Virus record (IMG/VR): IMGVR_UViG_3300028837_001657
Span: 1 to 53,105 of that record
Source of the DNA: a virus
DNA length: 53,105 nt
Strand: one strand, 5' to 3'
Shown: one piece after another, positions 7,663-16,511 of the stretch
Layout: the number at the start of each line of letters is the position of its first letter
Position numbering within the stretch: position 1 is the first letter of the stretch
Notes under the pieces: model-generated
The model's database searches: none
Seen by the model: the letters and a program-made list of their open reading frames with translations, nothing else
Told to the model about the DNA's origin: nothing
Translations under genes and position numbers: made by a program

Positions 7663-7673
7663 AGGGGAGGCGT

Positions 7674-7958
7674 GTGAGAGAAGACCGCCCGTGGCTGCTG
7701 ATCGTGCTACTCACGCTTGCTGCGCTTGGGTTTTTGTGGCTGGCGCAGGTGATGGCGACTAGCGAATTTGATCCGTCTAATGCAGTGAGATCACGCGTAC
7801 AGCCGACGCCGACGCTGGGATGGACTGTCTGCCCGCCTGTGGTCATCGGGATACAGGTAGTGGCTCGCGAAACACCTGCACCTCGGAGACCTTTGCAAAT
7901 CAAAGGCAATAGAACGCACTTTGCTCAAGACATGGACAAGACTGGACGTAGGCCGTAA
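7674..7958 (+). CDS. Small membrane-anchored protein
   Basis: I choose GTG 7674 just after GGGGAGG; the upstream in-frame ATG at 7629 lies inside the strong stem-loop. The 94-residue product has a single N-terminal membrane segment (WLLIVLLTLAALGFLWLAQV, about 6-25). A polar, Pro-rich outside region with one Cys follows. It begins a three-gene set of small membrane or exported proteins. Possible roles include a spanin-like or exclusion protein; nothing specific is visible. Confidence 0.5.
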   Translation: MREDRPWLLIVLLTLAALGFLWLAQVMATSEFDPSNAVRSRVQPTPTLGWTVCPPVVIGIQVVARETPAPRRPLQIKGNRTHFAQDMDKTGRRP

Positions 7959-7968
7959 GGAGCGATAG

Positions 7969-8139
7969 ATGATCATACTTTCGTTCGGGCGATGGAACCA
8001 CAGTGCGGGATGGCTGTTCATCTTAGAACGCATCTACCTTTCAAGGGGAAGATGGACGCCGTTTTGCCGCGTCCGTTGGCGGCACGCAGCGCGATCGAGG
8101 GCGTGCGCGTATCCGCGAAGAACTGGGCAAAGCCCCTAG
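7969..8139 (+). CDS. Small Trp/Arg-rich protein, paralogue of the 1479 gene
   Basis: A 56-residue gene that is too short for ordinary length cut-offs. It starts at ATG 7969 with a strong AAGGAG eight bases upstream and begins 11 bases after the previous stop. The N-terminal 40 residues share with the 1479 protein a Gly at position 7, AGWL at 13-16, the Arg-aromatic segment and the GR...Cys-x-Val pattern. The C-terminus is basic. Function unknown. Confidence 0.55.
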   Translation: MIILSFGRWNHSAGWLFILERIYLSRGRWTPFCRVRWRHAARSRACAYPRRTGQSP

Positions 8140-8145
8140 GAAAAG

Positions 8146-8454
8146 ATGATGTTGCCGAAGCATTGGCGCTGGCGAACAAAGTGGGCAGCGTTTTTGCCTG
8201 CACTTGTTGTAGTGCTCTTCTTAGCATCAGGCGCGATCCCCCAGGTCTTGGGTCATAACAACGGGCAAGGCCAGCCGTCAGAATGGTCGATGAACGAAGG
8301 CGAGCGAAGCCGAGTAAGTTGTCTCGGAACTCGCCTGAGAATACATTGGATTGATCAAACGCACGCGGCGTTGTTTTGCGCACCACTGATGGCTTCCCCT
8401 TTGCCTACAACGACGCCTGGCGGGCTACCGCCGAGGCCAACAGTGGTCCCATAA
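8146..8454 (+). CDS. Small exported protein with signal peptide or anchor
   Basis: ATG 8146 (or the ATG directly after it) follows AGGAAAAG. The 102-residue product has a basic Trp-rich N-terminus and a hydrophobic stretch (AAFLPALVVVLFLASGAI, about 14-31) that looks like a signal peptide or anchor. A polar region with two Cys and a Pro/Thr-rich end follow. As the third member of the small-protein group it may act at the host envelope. Confidence 0.5.
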   Translation: MMLPKHWRWRTKWAAFLPALVVVLFLASGAIPQVLGHNNGQGQPSEWSMNEGERSRVSCLGTRLRIHWIDQTHAALFCAPLMASPLPTTTPGGLPPRPTVVP

Positions 8455-8481
8455 AACGAGAGTGCGTATGCTGGGTGATAC

Positions 8482-8850
8482 ATGACCTATCTCATCCCAA
8501 TCCGCAGTTGGGACGACGTGCAGCACGAGAGTCTCCGTCGTGAGGTTGACCCCGATTTCAACGTCGCGCATGATGAGCTTTCTGCCTGCTATTACGGCCA
8601 CCAGCCCTTCCGCACCTATGGCACGCTGGACAGAGAACTGTTCGACAAGCTGCATTCATTGATCTGGCATCTGCACCTCGTCGCGTTCCATGATGCCAAC
8701 ATGGCGCGGCCCAAGTCAAAGCAGATCCCACAGAGCGCGTACAACTACATCTACGCCGATGACGCCATTACCGTCGTCGGCACATGGTACGAGCGTGAGC
8801 AACAGAAAATCGCTCTACTCAAACAACAAGGGGTCACCTTACAGATATGA
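8482..8850 (+). CDS. Hypothetical phage protein, 122 residues
   Basis: The protein has a conserved-looking core (FRTYGTLDRELFDKLH, then IPQSAYNYIYADDAITVVG). It ends in a helix with EREQQKIALLKQQG. The stop overlaps the next ATG (ATGA), so it is coupled to the adhesin-like gene that follows. The ribosome binding site is weak (GGGTG). No function is assigned. Confidence 0.55.
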   Translation: MTYLIPIRSWDDVQHESLRREVDPDFNVAHDELSACYYGHQPFRTYGTLDRELFDKLHSLIWHLHLVAFHDANMARPKSKQIPQSAYNYIYADDAITVVGTWYEREQQKIALLKQQGVTLQI

Positions 8851-9809
8851 TCCCCATCGCCCGTACTGAAGTCTCTCATAGCACCGACGACGCATGGACC
8901 GACGTAGATGTCACCGCCTACGTCGATGCCGGCAATACTGCCGGCGTGGTGCTTGAGATCGTGAATCCCACGGGGACTGAATACGTTTGGGGCGTGCGGA
9001 AAAACGGCTCTACCGATGATATCACGGGTGTCATCGAAGACAACGGCCATACCTGGGCCGTGGTCGGGGTTGATTCCAACGACATCTTTGAACTGTACTT
9101 GAACGACGCTTCCCAAGTTGACGTTTACCTCGTCGCCTGTGTCCACAACGATGAAGGCTCCTTTTTAACCGATGCATCTGACGTCACCCCAGTGACCGCA
9201 GAAGCGTGGACCGATGTCGACATTTCCACCATCACCGGTGCGGAGACCGCTACCTTCGCGTTCCTCGTGATTTACAACTATCCCTCGAACAACTTCGTGG
9301 GAGTCCGCAAGAATGGGAGCACAGATGATCGCCACGCGAGCAACCAACTTGAAGGTGACCTGCGGGGCTACATGATCGGCGTTGATAACGCCGAAAAGTT
9401 TGAGGCATGGGTTGAGGACAAGGACCAGGTCACGGTGTACTTGTTCGGGTGGCTCACAGCAGGGGTGAGCACCTGGGCCAATGGCAAAGACTACTCTACG
9501 GGCACGACAGGCTCGTGGGTTGACGTAGATGTCTCTTCTGACGTTCCAGCAGGTAACACCGGGGCTTTCTTTCACCTTTGGGGCGGAAACTCTGAGTATG
9601 CGGGGGGCATCAGGCAGAACGGGACCAGCATCACCAACAACTTTGACATAACTAACCAGCAGTTCTGTTGGGTTGAATTAGATGCTGCCCGCATTGCCGA
9701 GCAGTGGGTTGAATCTACTAGCCTCGATTTGTATCTGCTGGGATACACGAGTTCGCCGGTTGGCGTCATGCCAGCAGCGATGAATCATTATCGCAGACGA
9801 AGGACGTGA
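8847..9809 (+). CDS. Three-repeat beta-domain virion protein, adhesin-like
   Basis: The 320-residue protein contains three divergent copies of a beta module of about 100 residues (about 15-105, 118-205 and 210-305). Each carries WTDVDV or WVDVDV, a Gly/Val-rich strand, a (V/I)RKNGSTDD-like loop, a (V/L)D-x-F-E/W segment and a closing VYL-G strand. Repeated modules of this kind are typical of tail-tip or adhesin proteins. No catalytic motif is visible. It begins the adhesin-like run that precedes the portal gene. Confidence 0.65.
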   Translation: MIPIARTEVSHSTDDAWTDVDVTAYVDAGNTAGVVLEIVNPTGTEYVWGVRKNGSTDDITGVIEDNGHTWAVVGVDSNDIFELYLNDASQVDVYLVACVHNDEGSFLTDASDVTPVTAEAWTDVDISTITGAETATFAFLVIYNYPSNNFVGVRKNGSTDDRHASNQLEGDLRGYMIGVDNAEKFEAWVEDKDQVTVYLFGWLTAGVSTWANGKDYSTGTTGSWVDVDVSSDVPAGNTGAFFHLWGGNSEYAGGIRQNGTSITNNFDITNQQFCWVELDAARIAEQWVESTSLDLYLLGYTSSPVGVMPAAMNHYRRRRT

Positions 9810-9811
9810 CG

Positions 9812-10138
9812 ATGTGTCAGTGGGGAGATACCGTGCCCGTGTGCGTAGTCATTCCTGCCGATTTGTCATGTACCGGCAAGGCCCGCTGGAGAGAAAAGCA
9901 GATAGATTCTTGCATTGCCGACCTGGTGCGCGCACTGCAACGAGCAGAGATAAACATGCGCGGTTCTTGCTGCGGTCACGGAAAGACCTGGGGAAGTGTC
10001 GGCCTTTGGGACGGCAGGGTGTTAGTTGTCACCGACGAATCATGCTCCCGCAACCCAGTGCTTTGGGCACTTCGCACGTTGTGGCAAGCAGTACGATGGA
10101 AAGTCATCGGCCATCGTGAGGAAATCAACAGGGTATAG
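9812..10138 (+). CDS. Cys-rich conserved phage protein
   Basis: The 109-residue product contains a DSCIADLVRALQ helix, then GSCCGHGK at about residue 52, with further Cys at the N-terminus and near residue 80. The SCCGHGK motif recurs in small hypothetical phage proteins and could be a metal site. ATG 9812 is taken over the GTG two codons earlier because GAAGGA is well placed for it. It may be an accessory gene carried within the late operon. Confidence 0.55.
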   Translation: MCQWGDTVPVCVVIPADLSCTGKARWREKQIDSCIADLVRALQRAEINMRGSCCGHGKTWGSVGLWDGRVLVVTDESCSRNPVLWALRTLWQAVRWKVIGHREEINRV

Positions 10139-10181
10139 GTGCGCTCGTGGTGGAGTGGCGCATTGAAAGAGGACGCATGAC

Positions 10182-11024
10182 ATGGCGCAATTCTTAAAAC
10201 AGTCCACGGCAGCGACTATCTTGGTCGGTCCCGCCCTCGACAAAGATGACGGCGTTACTCCCGAAACCGGCCTGACCGCAGGCGCGGTAGACGAGATAGT
10301 TGTGTACAAGCACGACGCTACCAGTGCGACCGACATTTCAGGAACGACCACGCTCACCCATCGGGCTGGCGGGAATTACACTGCCACATTGAGTGCGTCG
10401 GATACTGGAACGTTAGGCCGGCTGACTACCTTCGTTCGCGACGACGATGTGTGCTTGCCAATCTGGAAAGAATTCATGGTCGTCCCGGCCAACGTCTATG
10501 ATTCCTTGTTCGGCGCCGATGCGCTTCAGGTCCATGCCAACGAGATCACGGCGGGCCTGATCACTGCGGCCGCCATCGCGACCGGGGCGATTGACGCGGA
10601 CGCCATCGCCGGGGATGCGATCACAGCCGCGAAGATCGCGGCCGGCGCCATCGGCGCGGCGGAGCTCGCGGACGCTGCCATTGACGCGGCGACGCTGGCC
10701 GCGGACATGGATACCTACCAAGCCAAGCTATGGCTGTTCGATGATGATTCAGGAGCGAATGATCGCTACGTGGCCGTATGGTTCCAAAACGGGGAACCAG
10801 TGACCAGCGGGATCACGAGCCCGCAGATCCAGGTGATCAAGGTCGCGGATGGAACGGATCTTGTCGGAGCAACTGCCATGACGCAGATTGGTGCTCTCGG
10901 CATGTATCGCTACGATGAAGGCACCAATCGCATCGTGAGCGGCGCCGCCTACATCGCCAAGGTCACGGCGACGATAGGCGGAAGCGGCCGCACCTGGTAT
11001 CAGCCCGTAGGGAGGGATAGTTGA
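10182..11024 (+). CDS. Tail-fibre or baseplate-type protein with AITAAKI repeats
   Basis: The 280-residue protein has an N-terminal domain of about 105 residues (beta, with GGNYTATLSA). It is followed by a striking Ala/Ile/Asp heptad-like repeat region (about 125-175) of the form AITAAKIAAGAIG. That motif is a standard trimeric stalk of phage tail fibres. A C-terminal beta domain closes it. The end overlaps the start of the giant repeat protein (TTGA), so the two may be co-assembled. Confidence 0.65.
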   Translation: MAQFLKQSTAATILVGPALDKDDGVTPETGLTAGAVDEIVVYKHDATSATDISGTTTLTHRAGGNYTATLSASDTGTLGRLTTFVRDDDVCLPIWKEFMVVPANVYDSLFGADALQVHANEITAGLITAAAIATGAIDADAIAGDAITAAKIAAGAIGAAELADAAIDAATLAADMDTYQAKLWLFDDDSGANDRYVAVWFQNGEPVTSGITSPQIQVIKVADGTDLVGATAMTQIGALGMYRYDEGTNRIVSGAAYIAKVTATIGGSGRTWYQPVGRDS

Positions 11025-13591
11025 GCCTGCGCTTTCACCGAGGCGGCCTATACGAGCCATTCGACGATGATGCCCGCGCTGAATTCCTGAGCGAGCATCA
11101 TGACGTCAGCCTGGCGGGAGCATTGTCGCTGGCGGGCACCGTTACACGTCAAGTCACAACGGTCCTCGTTGGTGCGTTGACTTCTGCTAGTGCACTGATC
11201 AGCCAGGCGAGCAAAGCCCTCACTGGCGCGATCGCGCCCGCAGGCGCGGCAGCACGCACGATCGGCACGGTCCTGACCGGAGGGATCACGCCTGCCGGCG
11301 CAGTAGTTCGCACCGTGACCTATCCCCTTTCAGGCGCAGTCACTTCCGCTGGGGCACTCAGCAGGCAAGCACAGCGAGCACTCGCTGGCACCGTCACTTC
11401 CGCTGGTACACTCATCGGTCAAGCGCAGAAGGTTTTTGCAGGGGCGATCACTCCGGCCGGAGTGTTGACTCGCACCTTATCACTGGTGCGCCAACAGGCA
11501 GGCGCGATTACTCTGGCAGGTGCCCTTGCTCGCACGACTACTACGGCTCTCACTGGGGCGATCACTCCTGCAGGTGTGTTAGCCCGGGCGATCAGTGTGA
11601 CTTTTACAGGAGTGATCACGCCTGCTGGGGTGCTGATCAGGACGATCAGCACAACCGTTGCTGGCACAGTTACCTCTACCGGTGTATTGGTCAGCCAGGC
11701 GCAAAAGGTCCTTGCTGGCACAATCACACCTGCTGGTGAGTTAGCTCGCGTACTGTCACTGATACGTCAATATGCAGGTGCGATCACCCCGACTGGCGCT
11801 CTCATTCGCACGACCAGCAGAACCCTTGCAGGAACGATCACACCTGCAGGCGTGTTAGGCCGTGTGATCAGTATGGTGCTCACGGCCGCAGTCACCCCAG
11901 CAGGTGCCTTGAGCCGAACGACTACTACGGTCCTCACGGGCACGATCACACTTGCTGGCACGCTCGTCAATCAGGCACAGAAGGCCTTCGCTGGCACACT
12001 CACACCGGCCGGTGCACTGGCGCGCACTTTGTCACTGGTGCGCCAATATGCAGGCGCGGTCACCTTTGTGGGCACGCTCTTGCGCACAGTGACCCATCCT
12101 CTCGCGAGTACGGTCACTTTCGCAGGCGTGCTCATCAGGCAAGTACAGCAGACACTCGTCGGAGTGATCACGCCCACCGGTGCACTCGTCGGCCAGGCGC
12201 AGAAAGTTCTTGTCGGAGCGATCACGCCTGCAGGTGCACTCATCGGCCAGGCACAAAAGGCCCTCGCCGGAACGGTCACACTAGCAGGTGCTTTAGAGTC
12301 GGGATTCATTCGTGTGTTGACCGGGGCAGTCACCTTCGCAGGCACATTAACTCGCACGACTGCTACAGCCGTCACAGGAACGATCGCGCCGGCAGGGGTG
12401 CTGGCCCGCACGATTAGCACGGCACTCACAGGGGCGACTACTCCAGTGGGAGTATTGATCCGCACGGTCGGCACGACACTCATAGGGGAGATCACTCCTG
12501 CTGGCGTCTTGCAATCGACGCTTGTTCTGGTACGGGCACTGACTGGGACACTCACGTTTGCAGGCGTGCTTGTCCACACAACTAGCACGACACTCGCCGG
12601 CGTGATTAGTCCGTCTGGTGTTTTGGTACGATCGGTGACGACAGCACTGACCGGCACGGTCACACCTGCCGGAGCCATGATCATGACGTTAGCCCGCGTA
12701 CTGGCGGGCACGATCACGCCAGCAGGTGTGATTGCATCAAGCGTTTTGCTATTCAAGGCGCTGGCCGGGGCGATCACGCCGGCGGGCGTGTTAGTCATAG
12801 AGGTGGGCAAGGTGTTCGCTGGCACTGTCACTTTTGCCAGCATATTGACACGCACGACCAGCACGATCTTCGCGGGGACGATCACACCGGCAGGAGACCT
12901 CTTGCGATCGGTAGCAACTTCGCTGGCAGGCACAACTACCCCCGCCGGCGCATTGATCGGGCAAGCGCAAAAGGTGTTCACGGCAACGATCACACCAGCA
13001 GGGGTGTTAGGTCGCGTGATTGGCAAGACCTTGTCAGGAATGATCACCTCCACTGGCGTGCTCATTCGCACAACTAACACCATTCTTGCAGGAACAGTTA
13101 CTCCGGCTGGCGTCTTGCAATCGGCAATGGTCATAGTCCGAGAACTGACCGGGGCAGTCACTTTCGCGAGTGCACTGATTCGCACGACTACCCATGCCGT
13201 AGCCGGGACGATCACACCGACAGGAACACTCATCCAAGAGATTCAGCGTGCGTTGGTAGGGGTCTTGACCTCTACAGGTGTCCTCACCAGCACACAAACG
13301 ATGTTCAAGGCACTGGTCGGGGCGATCACTTTGACCGGGGCAGTGACCAGGCAGACCACTCACGTCTTGGCTGGGGTTTTGGCGCCCATCGGTGCGCTCG
13401 GTCGGGCTATCCGCAAAGCGTTGGCAGGCGCGCTCACGTTCATCGGTGACCTGGTGCAGAGCGAGCCCGTTCCCATCGAAGCGGATCTACGGGTGCGGAT
13501 GACGCCTGCCTTAGATTTGGCTACCCGCATCACACCGGCGACTTCATTGGCGCTGCGTTTCGCCGTCACTGCTGACTTGGAGGTGACATGA
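11021..13591 (+). CDS. Giant 18-residue-repeat fibre protein
   Basis: TTG 11021 is taken as start: GGAGGG precedes it and it overlaps the previous TGA. After an N-terminal segment of about 27 residues, about 44 copies of an 18-residue repeat run to about residue 815. The consensus is LAGTITPAGVLIRTISTT, with variants carrying QAQKA at the end. The conserved Gly-x-(I/V/L)-T-x-A-G core suggests a beta-solenoid or long fibre. The last 40 residues are unrelated. Neighbouring fibre genes point to an appendage, and variation among the repeats could tune receptor contact. The overlapping antisense frame of 420 codons is an artefact of the repeat. Confidence 0.65.
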   Translation: MSLRFHRGGLYEPFDDDARAEFLSEHHDVSLAGALSLAGTVTRQVTTVLVGALTSASALISQASKALTGAIAPAGAAARTIGTVLTGGITPAGAVVRTVTYPLSGAVTSAGALSRQAQRALAGTVTSAGTLIGQAQKVFAGAITPAGVLTRTLSLVRQQAGAITLAGALARTTTTALTGAITPAGVLARAISVTFTGVITPAGVLIRTISTTVAGTVTSTGVLVSQAQKVLAGTITPAGELARVLSLIRQYAGAITPTGALIRTTSRTLAGTITPAGVLGRVISMVLTAAVTPAGALSRTTTTVLTGTITLAGTLVNQAQKAFAGTLTPAGALARTLSLVRQYAGAVTFVGTLLRTVTHPLASTVTFAGVLIRQVQQTLVGVITPTGALVGQAQKVLVGAITPAGALIGQAQKALAGTVTLAGALESGFIRVLTGAVTFAGTLTRTTATAVTGTIAPAGVLARTISTALTGATTPVGVLIRTVGTTLIGEITPAGVLQSTLVLVRALTGTLTFAGVLVHTTSTTLAGVISPSGVLVRSVTTALTGTVTPAGAMIMTLARVLAGTITPAGVIASSVLLFKALAGAITPAGVLVIEVGKVFAGTVTFASILTRTTSTIFAGTITPAGDLLRSVATSLAGTTTPAGALIGQAQKVFTATITPAGVLGRVIGKTLSGMITSTGVLIRTTNTILAGTVTPAGVLQSAMVIVRELTGAVTFASALIRTTTHAVAGTITPTGTLIQEIQRALVGVLTSTGVLTSTQTMFKALVGAITLTGAVTRQTTHVLAGVLAPIGALGRAIRKALAGALTFIGDLVQSEPVPIEADLRVRMTPALDLATRITPATSLALRFAVTADLEVT
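11150..13460 (+). repeat. 54-bp tandem repeat array, degenerate
   Basis: The coding array of about 44 units has a 54-bp period with strong constraint on the Ala-Gly core codons and strong third-position drift. Units are mostly separable into two subclasses: one ends in Arg-Thr-x-Ser/Thr, the other in Gln-Ala-Gln-Lys. The subclasses occur in short alternating blocks, suggesting duplication of multi-unit segments. Confidence 0.75.
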
Positions 13592-13902
13592 GCTTGGATC
13601 ACATGATCGCGGGGCAATTTGGGAGGCCCTGGGAGTTCACCCTCAAGCAAGACGAAGTTGCACGAGACCTCTCTTCTTTCACCACGGTGACGTATGTGCT
13701 CGACCAACCCGATGACACGGTAGTGGAAAAGGTGGCGGGGTTCAAGACAGACGGGACGGACGGGATCGTGTCGTGGACACCAGAGGAAGGTGACTTGGAC
13801 TTGCCCGGTACCTGGACGCTCCAAGTGAGGCTGACCGGCGTCACTGCAGAACTGAGCACGGTGCCCGTCGTGTTCGTATTGGGAACGAGGTTAGCGGCAT
13901 GA
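13588..13902 (+). CDS. BppU N-terminal-like baseplate or fibre adaptor
   Basis: ATG 13588 overlaps the preceding TGA and has GGAGGTG upstream. The 104-residue protein has the pattern of the N-terminal Ig-like domain of phage baseplate upper proteins: GRPWEFTLKQ near residue 12, a TYVLDQPDDTVVEK strand pair and a GIVSWTPEEGDLDLPGTWTLQV hairpin. Stand-alone copies may link fibres to the baseplate. The gene comes directly after the giant fibre, consistent with a connector. Confidence 0.6.
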   Translation: MSLDHMIAGQFGRPWEFTLKQDEVARDLSSFTTVTYVLDQPDDTVVEKVAGFKTDGTDGIVSWTPEEGDLDLPGTWTLQVRLTGVTAELSTVPVVFVLGTRLAA

Positions 13903-15239
13903 GCAGCAATGCATCTCGCCCTGGACCAATCCAACGCCTGATAGACAGGATTACTCGCCTGTTCGGTGATGCGCCAGATGCGAGCGGTACTGTCACGACG
14001 CAGTCACCGGTTGGCCCGCGCACTCAAACTCAGTTGGATGTAGCCCAGCGGTTTATGCCCGACCGCGACCGACAAGAACGCCTTGCTACCGCACGTCAGA
14101 TGTACGAGGACGACACACGAGCAAAAGAAGTATTGAAGTCAATGGCGCGTGACGTGATGATGGGCGGGTATGAACTCATAATAGAAGATGCAGGGGCGGC
14201 CGACAGTGCAGCCATGCTAGAAAAGCAACTAGACCTGCAACGCTCGTTAGAGAACTGGGTGCGCCTTTGCTTCCGTGATGGCGATCTATTCCTAGAGATC
14301 GGGGTTGACGATAGTTTCAACATTGTCGAAGTGACTCGTAAACCCATCATCGGGATGCATCGGTATAGCAACACTTTTGATCAGTTCGATGATCCGACTC
14401 ACGCATACTGGTACAGTGACCGATGGTACGGCGGTGAGCCTCCTCCCGAGGCTGTGTGGTTCTCGAACTGGCAGGTGGTTCAAGCCCGTTGGGATCATGA
14501 CGAAGGAGAGCGGTACGGCAGGCCGTTCTTCGCCAGTGGCTCAGGAGCGTGGAAGCGGCTGAAAGAAGGAGAGCTAGACATCTCTGTGCGCCGCAAGACG
14601 CGGGCCGGAATAAAATATCAACACAAGTTCCCGCCAGGCACCAAGAAGGGGACGATCGACGAGTACAAAGTAATAAACAAGGATGCTTTGACAGATCCTC
14701 TGGCAGCCGTCGCCGATTTCTTCGGCACGCCAGACATCAACGTGTTGCAAGGCGATGCACGCTTGGGAGAGATCGCTGACGTGTTGTATCACTTGAGGAC
14801 ATGGTTTATCGTCGCTCCTATGCCGATGTCTCTGATGGGTTATGGAGAAGACCTTAACCGAGACGTGCTGACGGCGCAGGAGCAGCAGTACCGACGCGCT
14901 CTAGAGGGCATGGCTAAATGGGTTGAAAAGCAGTTACTTGTACCACTGTTAGAGCGCCAATGGCTGCTGCATGGCTTTTGGCCTCCTCACCTAGACTACA
15001 GCATTCAGTGGGCATCAAAGCAACCGCTCACGGCTCAAGTTCTACAGAGGGTTGCCGATGCAGCCTTACGCTTCCGCGCTCTCGGTTGGCCTGATGAATT
15101 GCTAGTGCAGTTGCTCGCCCCGTTCTTGCCTGGCGTCAACCTGGAGACACTGCTACAAGTAAAACAGACGGGGCCAGCCACGCCGGAGAGGATCGCGAGA
15201 GCGGCAGAACTCATTCGACAGGTGACACATGGCGGTTGA
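13899..15239 (+). CDS. Portal protein
   Basis: The 446-residue protein has the layout of a phage portal: a Pro-rich start, a helical region with ARQMYEDDTRAKEVLKSMARDV (about 65-90), a wing/beta region with LENWVRLCFRDGDLFLEIG (about 114-133), then VTRKPIIGMHR and the dense Trp/Tyr stem region. A long helical clip/crown follows. Length suits the family. It ends 11 bases inside the MuF-like gene, the usual portal-MuF partnership. Its position after the neck and fibre genes is unusual. Confidence 0.75.
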   Translation: MSSNASRPGPIQRLIDRITRLFGDAPDASGTVTTQSPVGPRTQTQLDVAQRFMPDRDRQERLATARQMYEDDTRAKEVLKSMARDVMMGGYELIIEDAGAADSAAMLEKQLDLQRSLENWVRLCFRDGDLFLEIGVDDSFNIVEVTRKPIIGMHRYSNTFDQFDDPTHAYWYSDRWYGGEPPPEAVWFSNWQVVQARWDHDEGERYGRPFFASGSGAWKRLKEGELDISVRRKTRAGIKYQHKFPPGTKKGTIDEYKVINKDALTDPLAAVADFFGTPDINVLQGDARLGEIADVLYHLRTWFIVAPMPMSLMGYGEDLNRDVLTAQEQQYRRALEGMAKWVEKQLLVPLLERQWLLHGFWPPHLDYSIQWASKQPLTAQVLQRVADAALRFRALGWPDELLVQLLAPFLPGVNLETLLQVKQTGPATPERIARAAELIRQVTHGG

Positions 15240-16500
15240 CGCGACAGCTCTCACCGGCATAACAGTCGATCAGGCGCTCGTCGCGCAGCAAAGTGCGCTG
15301 ATGCGAGTGCAGTTATTCACGATCGGAGAAACCCATCAAATCCTGAACGACTTCACTACCCGCCTGCAGGGAGAGATCACGGCAGCGGCGGGAGGCGAAG
15401 CAGAGGCAGAGAAGAAGCCGCTTGGCGGCATGGAACTGCTACAGGTCGTTGATTGGCTTGACGCGCACTGGCCGCCTACATTCGCACGATGGCACCGCCT
15501 TATGCAAGCCATGAGGATGGAAGCAGCTCGAATCTCCCATGGCAGTTTAGTGATCATGCATGAGCATTTCATCGGAGAACCGGCAAGGCAAGGCCTCAAG
15601 CGCCCGGAGCAACCTGCCCCGGGGCAGGTTCGTGCATCTAGGCGAGCACAGTTACAAAGGATGCACGAGCAGCAAAGTCAAACGGTAGGGGTCGGCGTAG
15701 CCGCCTTGTATGCCCAACGGATGCAACTCATCATGGATGCGGCCTCCGCGCGTCTTTGGGGGACGGGATTCAACCTCTCACAGCGGATATGGCAAATGGA
15801 CGCTGTATCACTAGAAAACCTCAAACGGGTGGTGTACTCAGGAGTAGCAAATGGGACATCAGCATGGGACCTGGCTCAACAAGTGCCGACGTTCTTGGGT
15901 GCCGGAGCAGACTGCCCTCGCTGGACACAGGATCGGCTTTACAGCCTGACCAAAGGAGACATTGCCAAAGGTAACAAGGCCGGGCTTATCTCTTCTCCCA
16001 ACTGCGCAGGCCAGGGAGTAAGTTACAATGCCTTGCGTTTGGCTCGAACAGAGATCCAATGGGCCCATGCCCTCGCCACGACGATGATGCTTGATCAAGT
16101 GCCTTGGGTAGAGCTGGTAACGGTCAATCGTGCACCGACCGAGGTAGATTGTGAGATATGCGATCCTGTCGTAGAAGAGAGCCCGTACCCGAAAGCAGAG
16201 GTACCAGCACTGCCCTTACACCCGAACTGCCTTTGCTACGTGACAGCAGAGCTACCGTCCTTCGATGCTTTCGTAGATGACCTCTCTGCATGGGTGGCAG
16301 GCGACATGGCCTGGCCTGCGATGGATGCCTATGCCAGATGGACAGGGTTAGACACGTCAAGCCCTGCGGGACTATCAATGCCAGACACAACGATCAGTAC
16401 GCTAGGCGGGGCAATGGCAGCTTGGTTATGGACCGAACCTGCCGACCTGGTTGACGACTACCTAGACGACTACGAGTTGTGGGCACCATTAGTGGCCTAG
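15229..16500 (+). CDS. Minor head protein, MuF/SPP1 gp7-like
   Basis: Overlaps the portal gene; ATG 15229 has CAGGTGA upstream. The 423-residue protein is mostly helical and ends with the signature of the phage head-morphogenesis (Mu F) domain: LARTEIQWAHA near residue 270, CEICD near 307, then LPLHPNCLCYV near 329. The Cys/His residues probably bind metal. These proteins are packaged with or on the head next to the portal. No toxin domain is evident at its C-terminus. Confidence 0.75.
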   Translation: MAVDATALTGITVDQALVAQQSALMRVQLFTIGETHQILNDFTTRLQGEITAAAGGEAEAEKKPLGGMELLQVVDWLDAHWPPTFARWHRLMQAMRMEAARISHGSLVIMHEHFIGEPARQGLKRPEQPAPGQVRASRRAQLQRMHEQQSQTVGVGVAALYAQRMQLIMDAASARLWGTGFNLSQRIWQMDAVSLENLKRVVYSGVANGTSAWDLAQQVPTFLGAGADCPRWTQDRLYSLTKGDIAKGNKAGLISSPNCAGQGVSYNALRLARTEIQWAHALATTMMLDQVPWVELVTVNRAPTEVDCEICDPVVEESPYPKAEVPALPLHPNCLCYVTAELPSFDAFVDDLSAWVAGDMAWPAMDAYARWTGLDTSSPAGLSMPDTTISTLGGAMAAWLWTEPADLVDDYLDDYELWAPLVA

Positions 16501-16511
16501 AATCAAACCAA

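Noticed and set aside
11971-13233. Antisense open frame of 420 codons opposite the giant repeat protein
   Set aside because: It mirrors the 54-bp repeat, has no ribosome binding site and repeats the same pattern throughout; it is a by-product of codon choice in the sense gene.
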